Counted from the first letter of the stretch, positions 28,447 to 38,125 are shown. The stretch is DNA of 64,000 nucleotides from Vibrio hyugaensis (GCF_002906655.1 NZ_CP025795.1:1240001-1304000), one strand, 5' to 3'. Program-made: numbers and translations. Notes: generated by a model from the letters alone, not told the origin.

Positions 28447-29519
28447 TAGATACCTTCCTCACGAACCCAAGCTTTCACCACTTGGCCTTCTACTAGGCGT
28501 TCAACACCTGCAATAACAACGTAATCATTCTTGTCCAGACCCGACTCCACAGCACCGTTCGCACTTAGTGACAAGGTCACTTTGTTCACTTGCTGTGTAT
28601 CGCTGTCCATTACCCAAACCTCACCATGAGCGGCATCTTTCGACACCCAAGCCGCATTTGGCAGCATCATCGCGTTCGATACGTTTTGCTTCGCAATATG
28701 TACTTGGCCTGTCATGCCCGTTAGCAAGTTACGATCAGAAGGACGAATAATCGTCACGATCGCTTCGTAGCTGTTGGTATCGGCATTGGGTTGAGTAGAG
28801 ATCTCTTTGAATTTGCCTTGGATGCGGTTGTTTGGTTCGCTGTCCATCGTCACCCACATCTCTGCGTCTTTAAGTGAGTTCAATGACACCGCTTCGGCGT
28901 AAGTCACAGGCAAAGTAAACGACACATCCAAAGTGGTGTTGTCGATTAGATTTAGGATTTCTTGCTTAGCAGCAACCACCTGGTATGGCTTCACATAGGT
29001 ATAAGACACCACACCATCAAACGGCGCATGAATCTCTGTGTAGCTCAAATCGGTTTTCGCTTGCTCTAGATTTGCCAGTGCCGCTTTGTATTGCGTTTCT
29101 TGTTGGTCGTAACTGTCTGTACTGATCAGCTTCTTGTTGTACAAGCTTTTCGAGCGTTCCCATTGGGTTTTCGCTAATGCGTACTGTGCTTGTGATGCAT
29201 CAAGAGCTAACTGCAAGTCTTTTGGGTCTAGCGTTGCAAGTACATCGCCCTGCTTTACCTCTTCACCCATTCTCACGATCAACTTCTCAATTTCGCCACC
29301 TACCTGAAATGAAAGTTGGGCTCTGTACGTTGCATCTATTCGTGCAAGGAATGCATCGGAATCGGCAACAGTCAGATCATTAACAGCAAGTAATTTTACA
29401 GGTTTGATTAATGGCTCAGACGGTTCTGATACGGCTTTGTTACACCCTGTCAGCATCGTGGCGAGGCTCAATGCCACCGCTGCTCCGACAAATGTGCGCT
29501 TTAAGTATTGTTTTCGCAC
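28446..29519 (-). CDS. RND efflux membrane-fusion (adaptor) lipoprotein, first
   Basis: An adaptor of 357 residues with lipobox LTGC (Cys about 26). The lipoyl halves are around GEEVKQGDVLATLDP and HAPFDGVVSYTYV, with a coiled-coil hairpin between. It is the first gene of the three-gene operon, divergent from the TetR regulator. Two different adaptors for one pump are unusual outside a few pump families. Confidence 0.88.
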   Translation of the reverse strand: MRKQYLKRTFVGAAVALSLATMLTGCNKAVSEPSEPLIKPVKLLAVNDLTVADSDAFLARIDATYRAQLSFQVGGEIEKLIVRMGEEVKQGDVLATLDPKDLQLALDASQAQYALAKTQWERSKSLYNKKLISTDSYDQQETQYKAALANLEQAKTDLSYTEIHAPFDGVVSYTYVKPYQVVAAKQEILNLIDNTTLDVSFTLPVTYAEAVSLNSLKDAEMWVTMDSEPNNRIQGKFKEISTQPNADTNSYEAIVTIIRPSDRNLLTGMTGQVHIAKQNVSNAMMLPNAAWVSKDAAHGEVWVMDSDTQQVNKVTLSLSANGAVESGLDKNDYVVIAGVERLVEGQVVKAWVREEGI

Positions 29520-29544
29520 TGGCTTTCTCCATCGACTTTATATT

Positions 29545-29564
29545 TACTACACAGGTGTGCAGTA
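29545..29564. promoter_or_regulatory. Candidate TetR operator in the efflux/TetR divergent promoter
   Basis: TACTACACAG/GTGTGCAGTA is a 20-base imperfect palindrome (8 of 10 positions match). It lies 25-45 bases upstream of the adaptor start and in the shared intergenic region with the TetR gene. Confidence 0.55.
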
Positions 29565-29682
29565 TATGTATAACGAAAAAATGATCAACATATTTTCCAT
29601 GTGGATAATAAAATAATTAGGCAAACTGTCCGGTTTCTGGTAAAAATAGGCGCGTTGATTAATATTCGGGAAAATTCGAACT

Positions 29683-30408
29683 ATGACAGAAAGAAAGCAA
29701 GGCCGTAGAAGTGCTGAAGCCGCTGAGCAAACTAAGTGTCTGATTCTAAGAGTCGCGGCAGATATGTTCTGTGAGTTAGGGTACGAACGTGTCTCGCTTC
29801 GAAACATCAGTGAGAAAGCTGGTGTGTCTCATAGTTTGATTCGCCACCACTTCGGTAGCAAAGAGAAGATCTGGCAAGCCGTCAGCGATGGCATGGACGA
29901 ATTCATGCAAAGCTACATGGCGCAGTTGGTAAGCGAAATGCCAGCGAATACGCCATCGAATCAAAAAATCTACCTGTTCATGGTAAGAATGCTGGCGTTT
30001 GCACTCGTTAACCCGCACCCAGTTCAAATGATTGCCGATGCGATTCGCCAAGGCGACGATGCATTGCTGCAATACTTCTTAAGATCCAAAGATGAGTTCG
30101 CGGCAATCTTTACCGACCTATTTGCTGACTACAACGTGGAATACCCAGAGCATCGTATTGATCAATGGGAATCAAAGTGGCAAATGCTGGTGTTTGCACA
30201 TGGTGCGATTAGCCTAGCACCTATGATGCAAGAAACGTGGCCAGAAGATGCAGACAATCGCGAGAAAATGCTGATTAACCACTGGGAATTGTTCAACACC
30301 ATCATGGCAAGTCAGTTTAGCGTGAACAAAGAAGACATGATTCATCCAACCAAACTGAATGAAGTAGTGATTGAAATGTGTTGCCCTATCGAAGAGCTCA
30401 CCGCATAA
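29683..30408 (+). CDS. TetR-family regulator of the efflux operon
   Basis: A 241-residue repressor. The TetR helix-turn-helix (about 15-65) includes VSLRNISEKAGVSHSLIRHHFGSKEKIW, and a ligand-binding helical domain follows. It is divergent from the RND operon, with a candidate operator between them, which implies local repression relieved by pump substrates. The start ATG 29683 has only a weak ribosome-binding site. A terminator follows 24 bases after the stop. Confidence 0.87.
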   Translation: MTERKQGRRSAEAAEQTKCLILRVAADMFCELGYERVSLRNISEKAGVSHSLIRHHFGSKEKIWQAVSDGMDEFMQSYMAQLVSEMPANTPSNQKIYLFMVRMLAFALVNPHPVQMIADAIRQGDDALLQYFLRSKDEFAAIFTDLFADYNVEYPEHRIDQWESKWQMLVFAHGAISLAPMMQETWPEDADNREKMLINHWELFNTIMASQFSVNKEDMIHPTKLNEVVIEMCCPIEELTA

Positions 30409-30431
30409 GTTGAGCTTTCAAAAGAACATAA

Positions 30432-30464
30432 AAAATGCCGAGCAATGTGCTCGGCATTTTTGTT
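30432..30464 (+). terminator. Terminator after the TetR gene
   Basis: A 14-bp stem (30432-30445 with 30449-30462) with an ATG loop ends in TTTTT. Confidence 0.88.
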
Positions 30465-30634
30465 TGTGTTTATCATCTTAGATGAGGAAACGAAATGGAA
30501 CCTACTTCATAGTTGCTTATTCCTAACCACGACACTGTAGCTATACAGCGCGTGGGAGGTAGATTCCTAGTCTCGCTTTGGCTCGCTGAAATGGCGAGCC
30601 TTATTTAACTCTCTAAATCAATGAATTAGCTTAA

Positions 30635-31753
30635 TTAACCACGGTAGTAGCGTTGTGGTACGAACGGCATTTTTTCTACCGTCATTGGTAGCATCTTGCC
30701 ACGTACTTCTGCAAACAGCTCTGTACCGATAGCCGCTAGATCTGCACGTACGTAACCCATTGATACAGGCTTGCCTGCGTTAGGGCCAGCTGTACCACTG
30801 GTTACCACGCCAATCTTATTACCGTCTGCATCGAACAGCTCAGCGCCTTCACGAACTGGCGCTTTGGTTTGACCAACCAAGCCAATACGCTTACGTGCAA
30901 CATCTTTCGTTTCGATCTGCTTAAGAATGATGTCAGCACCAGGGAAGCCACCTGCACGCTCGCCATCAGCGCGACGTACTTTTTGGATGCCCCATAGTAG
31001 GCTTGCTTCAACAGGCGTTGTTGTTGTGTCTAAGTCATGACCGTACAGACACAGACCACATTCAAGACGAAGTGAGTCACGAGCACCAAGGCCAATCCAC
31101 TCGACTTCTTCTTCACCTGTGAGTTTACGAGCCAGTTCTTCTGCTTTGTCCGCAGGGACAGAGATTTCGTAACCGTCTTCGCCTGTGTAACCACTACGAG
31201 AAACAATGCACTCAACGCCTAGTAGCTCAACTTTGCGAACATCCATAAACAGCATCTCTGCTACTTCTGGTGCGAAACGCGCTAGTACTTCTGCCGCTTT
31301 AGGACCTTGAATCGCAAGCAGTGCGCGATCATCAATGATCTCTAGCTCAATGCCAGAAGGAAGATGCGCCTGAAGGTGCGCGATGTCTTGCTCTTTACAT
31401 GCTGCATTCACAACAACAAACAGATGATCGCCAAGGTTAGCCACCATCAAGTCGTCCATGATGCCGCCCTGCTCATTAGTAAAGAAAGCGTAACGTTGCT
31501 TGCCCGCACCTAGGTCAACAATATCAACCGGAACCAGTGTCTCTAAGAACGCTGCTGCGCCATCACCAATCAAACGAAGTTGACCCATGTGAGAAACATC
31601 GAACAGACCTGCTGCATCACGAGTGTGTAAGTGTTCTTTCTTTACGCCTAGTGGGTATTGAACTGGCATGTCGTAACCCGCGAACGGGACCATCTTTGCG
31701 CCTACTTCAACATGAAGTGCATGCAGTGGTGTTTTCAGAAGTTCTTGAGTCAT
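30635..31753 (-). CDS. gcvT: Aminomethyltransferase (glycine cleavage T protein)
   Basis: T protein of the glycine cleavage system, 372 residues: it moves the methylene group from lipoylated GcvH to tetrahydrofolate and frees ammonia. Family features include the start LLKTPLHALHVEVGAKMVPFAGYDMPVQY and the segments GLFDVSHMGQ and SRSGYTGEDGYEI. ATG 31753 is chosen for TGGAGACG just upstream. It lies on the opposite strand from glyA-gcvH-gcvP, with the XRE-cupin regulator between, so its expression must be coordinated in trans. A palindromic interspersed repeat lies in its leader. Confidence 0.95.
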   Translation of the reverse strand: MTQELLKTPLHALHVEVGAKMVPFAGYDMPVQYPLGVKKEHLHTRDAAGLFDVSHMGQLRLIGDGAAAFLETLVPVDIVDLGAGKQRYAFFTNEQGGIMDDLMVANLGDHLFVVVNAACKEQDIAHLQAHLPSGIELEIIDDRALLAIQGPKAAEVLARFAPEVAEMLFMDVRKVELLGVECIVSRSGYTGEDGYEISVPADKAEELARKLTGEEEVEWIGLGARDSLRLECGLCLYGHDLDTTTTPVEASLLWGIQKVRRADGERAGGFPGADIILKQIETKDVARKRIGLVGQTKAPVREGAELFDADGNKIGVVTSGTAGPNAGKPVSMGYVRADLAAIGTELFAEVRGKMLPMTVEKMPFVPQRYYRG

Positions 31754-31804
31754 TTTCGTCTCCATTTAGATAGACCCGAGAATGCTGTCGGCATTCACTT
31801 GAAT

Positions 31805-32071
31805 AATACCCAAGTAACCTCGAGATGCTTGGTTCAGCGAGAATGACTTGGTTTGCAGACGCGGCGGCGATTTAAAGGTCTAGTGGCTCTAAATCAAGAA
31901 TCGGCAACAAAGTATGCAAGCCAAGGCAACTCGCCCTTCGGGAGCGTGTCATTGAACCGATTTCTGCGTCAAACAACTTGGCAAGAGCTGGCTATTACGC
32001 TGCATTGTTTTCCTTGAACTCGAATCAATGACAACGCTCTGAATCCTGCATCTTGAAGTCACTTGGGTATT
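31805..32071. repeat. Vibrio-type interspersed palindromic repeat (MITE-like)
   Basis: A 267-base non-coding block is bounded by imperfect terminal inverted repeats of 24 bases (31805-31828 and 32048-32071; 21 of 24 match), beginning AATACCCAAGT and ending ACTTGGGTATT. It contains an inner hairpin around CGCCCTTCGGGAGCG. No transposase is inside. Elements of this kind are known to be scattered in Harveyi-clade genomes; only one copy is in this window. It sits between the candidate gcvT operator and the gcvT start, so it would be part of the transcript leader. Confidence 0.65.
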
Positions 32072-32173
32072 TGTTTCCAATAATAAACACGCTTGATTCA
32101 ATTTTGCACGAACAAGACATCACTCGACTTTCAAAAGTGTGACTTTTAACATTTTAATCACAACAGAACGCAC

Positions 32174-32216
32174 AAAAAAGGCGCTCTGTTGAGTGAGATA
32201 TCATCAACAGAGCGCC
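32174..32216 (-). terminator. Terminator after the XRE-cupin regulator gene
   Basis: A 13-bp perfect stem GGCGCTCTGTTGA/TCAACAGAGCGCC with an 11-base loop is followed, on the minus strand, by a run of six T. It separates the regulator from gcvT. Confidence 0.8.
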
Positions 32217-32252
32217 ATCATAACGCATTCAAAACTGATAGCAAACGTTTGC

Positions 32253-32270
32253 TTTCACTATAGGAAATTT
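32253..32270. promoter_or_regulatory. CTATAG-centred site between regulator and gcvT
   Basis: TTTCACTATAGGAAATTT shares the 13-base word CTATAGGAAATTT exactly with the palindrome upstream of glyA. It is a candidate operator, probably of the XRE-cupin protein. Confidence 0.5.
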
Positions 32271-32284
32271 ACAACTATTTATCA

Positions 32285-32908
32285 CTATTTGGCAGTCACC
32301 CACAAAATGTGTGCATCTTCCTCACTCACACTGGTCAACATATGACCCATGTTCGCATCGTAATACACACTGTCGCCTTCGCTTAATACAACAGGCTCAT
32401 AGAACTCAGAATAAAACATCACCTCACCTGATAAGATGAGTAAAAACTCTTCCCCATCATGACGAACCCAGTCTTTGTATTCGTCAAAACTACGGGCACG
32501 AATTTGGCTCTTAAAAGGCATCATTTTCTTATTGGAAAGTTGAGTCGCCAACAGCTCGTGTTCGTAGGTTTGGGTTGGGTGTGGTTTACCCTCTTTTTTC
32601 TTGGTTACATCCCTGCGCCCTGTCGCGACCTTTTTTCTCGGTGGTTCAAACAGTTGCGGCATATCAATTTGCAAACCATGCGCTAATTTTTGCATCGCTT
32701 GGAACGTTGGAGAAATCTGTTCGTTCTCGATCTTACTTAGCGTAGAACGCGCAAGGCCAGTTCGTTGGCTTGCCTCTTCTAACGTAATACCAAGTTTAGA
32801 GCGGATATCTTTAATGCGCTGACCGAGCTTAAGCGGTTCAATATTCTGGTCTTGCTGCTCTTTCGCCAACGTCATTGACGGGTATTCATCGTAAATACTT
32901 TCTGCCAT
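32285..32908 (-). CDS. XRE-cupin transcriptional regulator of the glycine-cleavage locus
   Basis: A 207-residue regulator. An XRE helix-turn-helix at about residues 30-84 (IRSKLGITLEEASQRTGLAR and on) is followed by a basic linker and a C-terminal cupin (about 135-205, with GEEFLLILSGEVMFYSE). It sits between gcvT and glyA on the gcvT strand. The cupin probably binds glycine or a related metabolite. ATG 32908 is preceded by AGAGGG. No glycine riboswitch is visible in this locus, so this protein is the best candidate for glycine-dependent control. That role is inferred from position and shared sites. Confidence 0.8.
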   Translation of the reverse strand: MAESIYDEYPSMTLAKEQQDQNIEPLKLGQRIKDIRSKLGITLEEASQRTGLARSTLSKIENEQISPTFQAMQKLAHGLQIDMPQLFEPPRKKVATGRRDVTKKKEGKPHPTQTYEHELLATQLSNKKMMPFKSQIRARSFDEYKDWVRHDGEEFLLILSGEVMFYSEFYEPVVLSEGDSVYYDANMGHMLTSVSEEDAHILWVTAK

Positions 32909-32960
32909 AAATCCCTCTGTAAATATCCTTTATTCCTTCCTATTAGCATTGTGCATGAAG

Positions 32961-32971
32961 CCTATAGTGGA
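32961..32971. promoter_or_regulatory. CTATAG-centred half-site upstream of the XRE-cupin gene
   Basis: CCTATAGTGGA is the reverse complement of TCCACTATAGG, close to the site before gcvT. It lies 53-63 bases upstream of the regulator start and could serve autoregulation. Confidence 0.4.
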
Positions 32972-33027
32972 TAAAAGTCCACCGAGTTAATTAAAGCGTG
33001 CTCTTGTTAACAAAACCAGAAATCTCG

Positions 33028-33041
33028 TTTCCTATAGGAAA
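33028..33041. promoter_or_regulatory. Palindromic operator upstream of glyA
   Basis: TTTCCTATAGGAAA is a perfect 14-base palindrome about 250 bases upstream of glyA. It shares CTATAGGAAATTT with the site before gcvT. Confidence 0.6.
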
Positions 33042-33099
33042 TTTTTGGTTGATTGTTCGTGCCGCAAGCGCTATGTTACCAACTTGTTAGATGTAGAGA

Positions 33100-33275
33100 T
33101 GCACATTTCCGTAAGAGATTGGACAAGAGAAACCACAATCCAACGGAGTTTTGCCCACTTATTCGGGCCGAAAGTTCACTCTGTTCTGCTATGCAGTTCA
33201 GCTGTTTTGAGGACAAATGAGCCACCATCGCAATCAAACAACTATTTCTACTGCGGGTTCATTTTAAGATTTGGA
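33100..33275 (+). promoter_or_regulatory. Structured 5' leader of glyA
   Basis: The roughly 200-base leader before glyA is rich in hairpins: TCCG...TTGGA pairs with TCCAA-CGGA (33108-33147), and GCCC pairs with GGGC (33153-33168). It lacks the conserved core of the glycine riboswitch, so it is reported only as a structured leader. An upstream extension of the glyA reading frame crosses it but has no start signal. Confidence 0.35.
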
Positions 33276-33287
33276 AGGTCAACTACC

Positions 33288-34583
33288 ATGAACAAGAGTT
33301 ACCCTAACCACAGCTTGGAAAACTTTTTCTCTACCAACCTCTCTGCGACAGATGACGCTGTCTTTGCTGGAATTCAGGCAGAATTCGCTCGCCAAAACGA
33401 ACAAATCGAACTTATCGCTTCTGAGAACATCGTTTCTAAAGCGGTAATGCAAGCTCAAGGCACATGCCTAACAAACAAATACGCTGAAGGTTACCCAGGT
33501 CGCCGTTACTATGGTGGTTGTGAGCACGTAGATACAGTGGAAGCCATTGCTATCGAACGCGCGAAAAAACTTTTCAATTGTGAATACGCAAACGTTCAAC
33601 CACACTCAGGCGCACAAGCAAACGGCGCAGTAAAACTGGCACTACTTCAGCCTGGCGACACCATTCTTGGTATGTCTCTAGACGCAGGTGGCCACCTAAC
33701 ACACGGTGCTCGCCCTGCACTTTCTGGTAAATGGTTTAACGCAGTTCAGTACGGCGTTGACCGCGAAACACTAGAAATTAACTACGAAGACGTTCGCCAA
33801 CTGGCACTTGAGCACCAACCTAAAATGATCATCGCAGGTGGTAGTGCCATTCCACGTACGATCGACTTTGCAAAATTCCGTGAAATCGCAGACGAAGTAA
33901 ACGCGATTCTTATGGTCGACATGGCACACATTGCCGGTCTTATCGCAACAGGCGCGCACCCTAGCCCGCTTCCTCACGCACACGTTGTTACAACCACAAC
34001 GCACAAAACATTGCGTGGTCCACGTGGCGGTATGATTCTGACCAACCACGAAGACATCATTAAGAAAATCAACTCAGCGGTATTCCCAGGTCTACAAGGC
34101 GGCCCACTGATGCACGTGATTGCTTCTAAAGCAGTAGCGTTCGGTGAGGCGCTCGGTCCTGAATTCAAAACTTATATTGATTCAGTGATCAACAACGCAA
34201 AAGTCATGGCAGAAGTATTGCAAACTCGCGGTTGCGATATCGTAACTGGTGGTACAGACACGCACTTGATGCTGGTTGACCTTCGCCCTAAAGGCTTGAA
34301 AGGTAACAAAGCAGAAGAAGCACTAGAGCGTGCAGGCATCACATGTAACAAAAATGGCATCCCATTCGACACAGAGAAGCCTATGATTACATCGGGCATC
34401 CGTTTAGGAACGCCTGCGGGTACAAGCCGCGGCTTTGGCGCTGAAGAATTCAAACTCATCGGTAATTGGATTGGTGACGTACTGGACGGTTTGGTAAACA
34501 ACCCTGAAGGTGACGCAGAAGTAGAAAAACGCGTGCGCAAGCAAGTAAAAGAGCTTTGCAGTCGCTACCCTCTTTACCAATAA
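33288..34583 (+). CDS. glyA: Serine hydroxymethyltransferase
   Basis: PLP enzyme of 431 residues that interconverts serine and glycine with tetrahydrofolate. The PLP-binding Lys is at 240 in [16 protein letters not shown]; the segment [14 protein letters not shown] is typical. The start is ATG 33288 with GGAAGG nine bases upstream; the open frame before it (from 33045) is leader RNA. With gcvH and gcvP downstream and fhs in the same window it belongs to glycine/one-carbon metabolism. It is a second-type glyA, tied to glycine cleavage, as also seen on Vibrio chromosome II. Confidence 0.95.
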   Translation: MNKSYPNHSLENFFSTNLSATDDAVFAGIQAEFARQNEQIELIASENIVSKAVMQAQGTCLTNKYAEGYPGRRYYGGCEHVDTVEAIAIERAKKLFNCEYANVQPHSGAQANGAVKLALLQPGDTILGMSLDAGGHLTHGARPALSGKWFNAVQYGVDRETLEINYEDVRQLALEHQPKMIIAGGSAIPRTIDFAKFREIADEVNAILMVDMAHIAGLIATGAHPSPLPHAHVVTTTTHKTLRGPRGGMILTNHEDIIKKINSAVFPGLQGGPLMHVIASKAVAFGEALGPEFKTYIDSVINNAKVMAEVLQTRGCDIVTGGTDTHLMLVDLRPKGLKGNKAEEALERAGITCNKNGIPFDTEKPMITSGIRLGTPAGTSRGFGAEEFKLIGNWIGDVLDGLVNNPEGDAEVEKRVRKQVKELCSRYPLYQ

Positions 34584-34634
34584 AAGATTTATTAAATCAG
34601 AAACTATCCTGACAAGTTATTTGGAGATTAAGCA

Positions 34635-35015
34635 ATGGACAAAACACTGAAGTTTACAGATAGCCACGAGTGGGTACGTGACAACGGTGACGGCACAGTA
34701 ACTATCGGTATTTCAGAGCACGCTCAAGAAATGCTGGGTGACGTGGTATTCGTTGACCTACCAGACGTGGAAGATGAAGTCGAATCAGGCGAAAGCTTTT
34801 CTTTGGTGGAATCTGTAAAAGCGGCTTCAGACATCTACTCACCAATCACTGGTGAAGTAGTTGAAATCAACGAAGAGCTAGAAGACAGCCCAGAGCTAAT
34901 CAACGAAGAACCATACGAAGGTGGTTGGATTGTGAAAGTGAAGCTTTCAAACCCATCTGAGTTGGAAGACTTAAAAGATGCGGAAGAATACCTAAGCTCT
35001 ATCGAAGAAGAGTAA
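34635..35015 (+). CDS. gcvH: Glycine cleavage system H protein
   Basis: Lipoyl carrier protein of 126 residues. The lipoylated Lys is at 62 in LVESVKAASD, inside the usual hammerhead fold. It shuttles the aminomethyl group between GcvP and GcvT. ATG 34635 follows a GGAGATT ribosome-binding site. It lies 51 bases after glyA, and a stem-loop separates it from gcvP. Confidence 0.97.
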   Translation: MDKTLKFTDSHEWVRDNGDGTVTIGISEHAQEMLGDVVFVDLPDVEDEVESGESFSLVESVKAASDIYSPITGEVVEINEELEDSPELINEEPYEGGWIVKVKLSNPSELEDLKDAEEYLSSIEEE

Positions 35016-35028
35016 TTAGGATGAGACG

Positions 35029-35067
35029 AAAGCTGTCCCCTTAACACCAAGTGGGCAGCTTTTTTTC
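35029..35067 (+). terminator. Stem-loop between gcvH and gcvP
   Basis: AAAGCTG/CAGCTTT with an inner CCC/GGG pairing and a long T-run lies between gcvH and gcvP. A TATAAT box follows at 35080-35085, so gcvP may have its own promoter as well as read-through. Confidence 0.65.
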
Positions 35068-35140
35068 TAGGTTCGGACGTATAATTTAGATTATCAGTAG
35101 CGTTCATCCGTTACCCGAATCAAGGAGTAGGTAAAGGACA

Positions 35141-38005
35141 ATGACTGAATTACTTCAAAGCCTCAGCACACAAAACGAGTTCGTTGCTCGCCACAACGGA
35201 CCAAACAAATCTGACCAACAGAAAATGTTGGAAGCGATCAACGCAGTTAGCCTAGATTCGCTTATCGACGAAACCGTACCAGCACAAATTCGCCTAGAGC
35301 AGCCAATGAGCTTGGCAGAAGCAAAAAGCGAAGCAGACATGCTGGCAGCAATGCGTGAGTTCGCCGATCAGAACCAAGTTAAACGTACATTCATTGGTCA
35401 GGGTTACTACAACACCTTCACGCCAAACGTAATTCTACGTAACGTGATGGAAAACCCGGGCTGGTACACCGCTTACACCCCTTACCAACCAGAGATCTCA
35501 CAAGGTCGTCTAGAAGCGCTTCTAAACTACCAACAAATGGTGATGGATCTTACTGGTATGGAAATCGCGAACGCGTCATTGCTTGATGAAGCAACGGCGG
35601 CCGGTGAAGCGATGACACTTTGTAAGCGTGCGGGTAAGAGCAAGAGCAACGTATTCTTCGTTGCCGACGACGTTCACCCACAAACGCTAGAAGTGGTAAA
35701 AACTCGTGCGAAATTCATCGGCTTTGAAGTCCTAGTCGGTTCTCTAGAATCACTACCAGAGCAAGACGTATTCGGCGCGCTAGTTCAATATCCAAGTACA
35801 ACGGGTGAAGTTCGTGACTTAACGGACATCATCGCAAAAGCACAAGCAAACAAAACGCTAGTAACCGTAGCGACTGACCTATTGGCTTCTGCCCTACTGA
35901 AACCTGCGGGTGAAATGGGCGCAGACGTTGCAATCGGCTCGGCACAACGTTTCGGCGTACCTATGGGTTACGGCGGTCCACACGCAGCCTTCATGGCAAC
36001 ACGTGACAAGCACAAGCGTACAATGCCAGGTCGTGTTATCGGTGTTTCTATCGATACCAACGGCAACCAAGCACTGCGCATGGCAATGCAAACTCGTGAG
36101 CAGCACATCCGTCGTGAAAAAGCGACATCAAACATCTGTACCGCTCAAGCACTACTAGCGAACATGGCGTCTTTCTACGCGGTTTACCACGGCGCAGAAG
36201 GCCTACGCACGATTGCTCGTCGTACGCACCACATGACCGCTATCCTAGCTGCTGGCCTAACGAAAGGCGGCTTCGAGCTTGCTCACAACAGCTTCTTCGA
36301 CACCATTACCATCAATACTGGTGCACAAACTGAAGACCTATACGCGAAAGCACTAGCCGCAGACATCAACCTACGTAAGTTGGGTACTCAGCTAGGTGTA
36401 AGCTTCGACGAAACCACAACCGTGGCAGACGTAGAAACCCTATTCGCTGTATTCGGTGTGAAAGAAGAAGTCGCAGCACTATCAACGGAAATTGCAGGCA
36501 ACGAGTTTGCAGCGATTCCAGAAGCACTGCGCCGCACAACAGAATATCTAACGCACCCTGTGTTTAACACGCACCACAGCGAAACACAGATGATGCGTTA
36601 CCTAAAACAGCTAGAGAACAAAGACTTCTCGCTAACGCACGGCATGATCCCACTGGGCAGCTGTACGATGAAGCTGAACGCAGCAGCAGAGATGATTCCA
36701 GTAACATGGCCTGAGTTTGGTTCGATCCACCCGTTCGCACCAGCAGAACAAGCAGCCGGTTACGCAGCACTAGCAAAAGACCTTAAAGAGAAGCTATGTG
36801 AAATCACAGGCTACGACGCATTCTCACTACAACCAAACTCTGGTGCATCAGGTGAGTACGCAGGTCTTATCGCGATTCAACGCTACCACGAAAGCCGTGG
36901 CGAAGGTCACCGCAACGTATGTTTGATCCCAAGCTCTGCGCACGGTACTAACCCTGCGACAGCGTCTATGGTGTCAATGAAAGTGGTTGTGGTTAAGTGT
37001 GATGAAGAAGGCAACATCGACATCGACGACCTAGCAGCGAAAATCGAGAAACACAAAGACAACCTATCAAGCATCATGATCACTTACCCTTCTACGCACG
37101 GCGTATACGAAGAGCAAGTGAAAGAAGTGTGTGAAATGGTTCATGCAGCAGGCGGTCAGGTTTACCTAGACGGCGCAAACATGAACGCACAGGTTGGTCT
37201 AACAACGCCGGGCTTCATCGGCTCAGACGTTTCTCACCTAAACCTACACAAAACCTTCTGTATCCCACACGGTGGTGGCGGTCCGGGCATGGGTCCTATC
37301 GGTGTGAAATCGCACCTAGCACCTTTCCTACCGGGTCACATTGAAAACGGTGCAGACGGCGAAAACTTCGCAGTATCCGCAGCGGACATGGGTAGCGCGT
37401 CTATTCTACCTATCTCTTGGGCTTACATCGCAATGATGGGCGAAGCTGGCCTAACAGACGCAACGAAAGTAGCGATTCTGAATGCGAACTACGTGATGGA
37501 GCAACTGCGCCCTCACTACCCTGTTCTTTACCGTGGCTCAAACGGCCGTGTAGCGCACGAATGTATTATCGACATTCGTCCACTGAAGGAAGAAACAGGC
37601 ATCAGCGAAGAAGATATCGCGAAGCGCCTAATGGACTACGGTTTCCACGCACCAACTATGTCGTTCCCTGTAGCAGGCACGTTAATGGTTGAGCCAACAG
37701 AATCGGAAGATCTAGAAGAGCTAGACCGCTTCTGTGATGCGATGATCGCAATCCGTGAAGAGATGACGAAGGTTAAGAACGGTGAATGGCCGCTAGATAA
37801 CAACCCACTTGTTAACGCGCCACACACTCAAGTTGACCTAGCGAAAGAAGAATGGGATCGCCCTTACTCTCGTGAGCTTGGCTGCTTCCCTTCTAAAGCA
37901 ACCAAATCTTGGAAGTACTGGCCAACAGTAAACCGCGTAGATAACGTATACGGCGACCGTAACCTAATCTGCTCGTGCCCAAGCATCGATAACTACGAAG
38001 ATTAA
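35141..38005 (+). CDS. gcvP: Glycine dehydrogenase (decarboxylating), P protein
   Basis: PLP enzyme of 954 residues, about the length of the single-chain bacterial P protein. It decarboxylates glycine and loads the aminomethyl group onto lipoyl-GcvH. The PLP Lys is at 704 in [18 protein letters not shown]. The glycine-rich loop and the two tandem aminotransferase-like halves are present. It is the last host gene before the accessory region. AAGGAGTAG lies upstream of ATG 35141. Confidence 0.97.
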   Translation: MTELLQSLSTQNEFVARHNGPNKSDQQKMLEAINAVSLDSLIDETVPAQIRLEQPMSLAEAKSEADMLAAMREFADQNQVKRTFIGQGYYNTFTPNVILRNVMENPGWYTAYTPYQPEISQGRLEALLNYQQMVMDLTGMEIANASLLDEATAAGEAMTLCKRAGKSKSNVFFVADDVHPQTLEVVKTRAKFIGFEVLVGSLESLPEQDVFGALVQYPSTTGEVRDLTDIIAKAQANKTLVTVATDLLASALLKPAGEMGADVAIGSAQRFGVPMGYGGPHAAFMATRDKHKRTMPGRVIGVSIDTNGNQALRMAMQTREQHIRREKATSNICTAQALLANMASFYAVYHGAEGLRTIARRTHHMTAILAAGLTKGGFELAHNSFFDTITINTGAQTEDLYAKALAADINLRKLGTQLGVSFDETTTVADVETLFAVFGVKEEVAALSTEIAGNEFAAIPEALRRTTEYLTHPVFNTHHSETQMMRYLKQLENKDFSLTHGMIPLGSCTMKLNAAAEMIPVTWPEFGSIHPFAPAEQAAGYAALAKDLKEKLCEITGYDAFSLQPNSGASGEYAGLIAIQRYHESRGEGHRNVCLIPSSAHGTNPATASMVSMKVVVVKCDEEGNIDIDDLAAKIEKHKDNLSSIMITYPSTHGVYEEQVKEVCEMVHAAGGQVYLDGANMNAQVGLTTPGFIGSDVSHLNLHKTFCIPHGGGGPGMGPIGVKSHLAPFLPGHIENGADGENFAVSAADMGSASILPISWAYIAMMGEAGLTDATKVAILNANYVMEQLRPHYPVLYRGSNGRVAHECIIDIRPLKEETGISEEDIAKRLMDYGFHAPTMSFPVAGTLMVEPTESEDLEELDRFCDAMIAIREEMTKVKNGEWPLDNNPLVNAPHTQVDLAKEEWDRPYSRELGCFPSKATKSWKYWPTVNRVDNVYGDRNLICSCPSIDNYED

Positions 38006-38023
38006 CTTTTGTAGATGATCACA

Positions 38024-38082
38024 GATAACCAAGTTGGAAACTGTGATAACCGAGTTGGAAACCGATAACTAAGTTGGAAACT
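38024..38082. repeat. Triple tandem repeat after gcvP
   Basis: Three near-identical units start with GATAACC or GATAACT and end with AGTTGGAAAC, at 38024-38044, 38045-38063 and 38064-38082. They lie 19 bases after the gcvP stop and before its terminator. TCACAG (38019-38024) and CTGTGA (38041-38046) also bracket the first unit. They may be native mRNA or protein sites, or remnants of a transposon end. Confidence 0.6.
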
Positions 38083-38094
38083 AACTTGAAAACA

Positions 38095-38120
38095 AAAGGC
38101 GAACCATTTGGTTCGCCTTT
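38095..38120. terminator. Terminator after gcvP
   Basis: AAAGGCGAACC pairs with GGTTCGCCTTT around a short loop. It is the last host-like element before the AT-rich accessory DNA. Confidence 0.8.
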
Positions 38121-38125
38121 CTCAT

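Noticed and set aside
30541..30600. Hairpin GGCTCGC/GCGAGCC as gcvT terminator
   Set aside because: It has no T-run on the minus strand, so its role as gcvT terminator is not supported.
32909..33287. Glycine riboswitch before glyA
   Set aside because: The conserved cores expected for the glycine aptamer were not found; only generic hairpins are present.
33045..33287. N-terminal extension of glyA
   Set aside because: The extra 81 codons have no family similarity, and ATG 33288 has a good ribosome-binding site.
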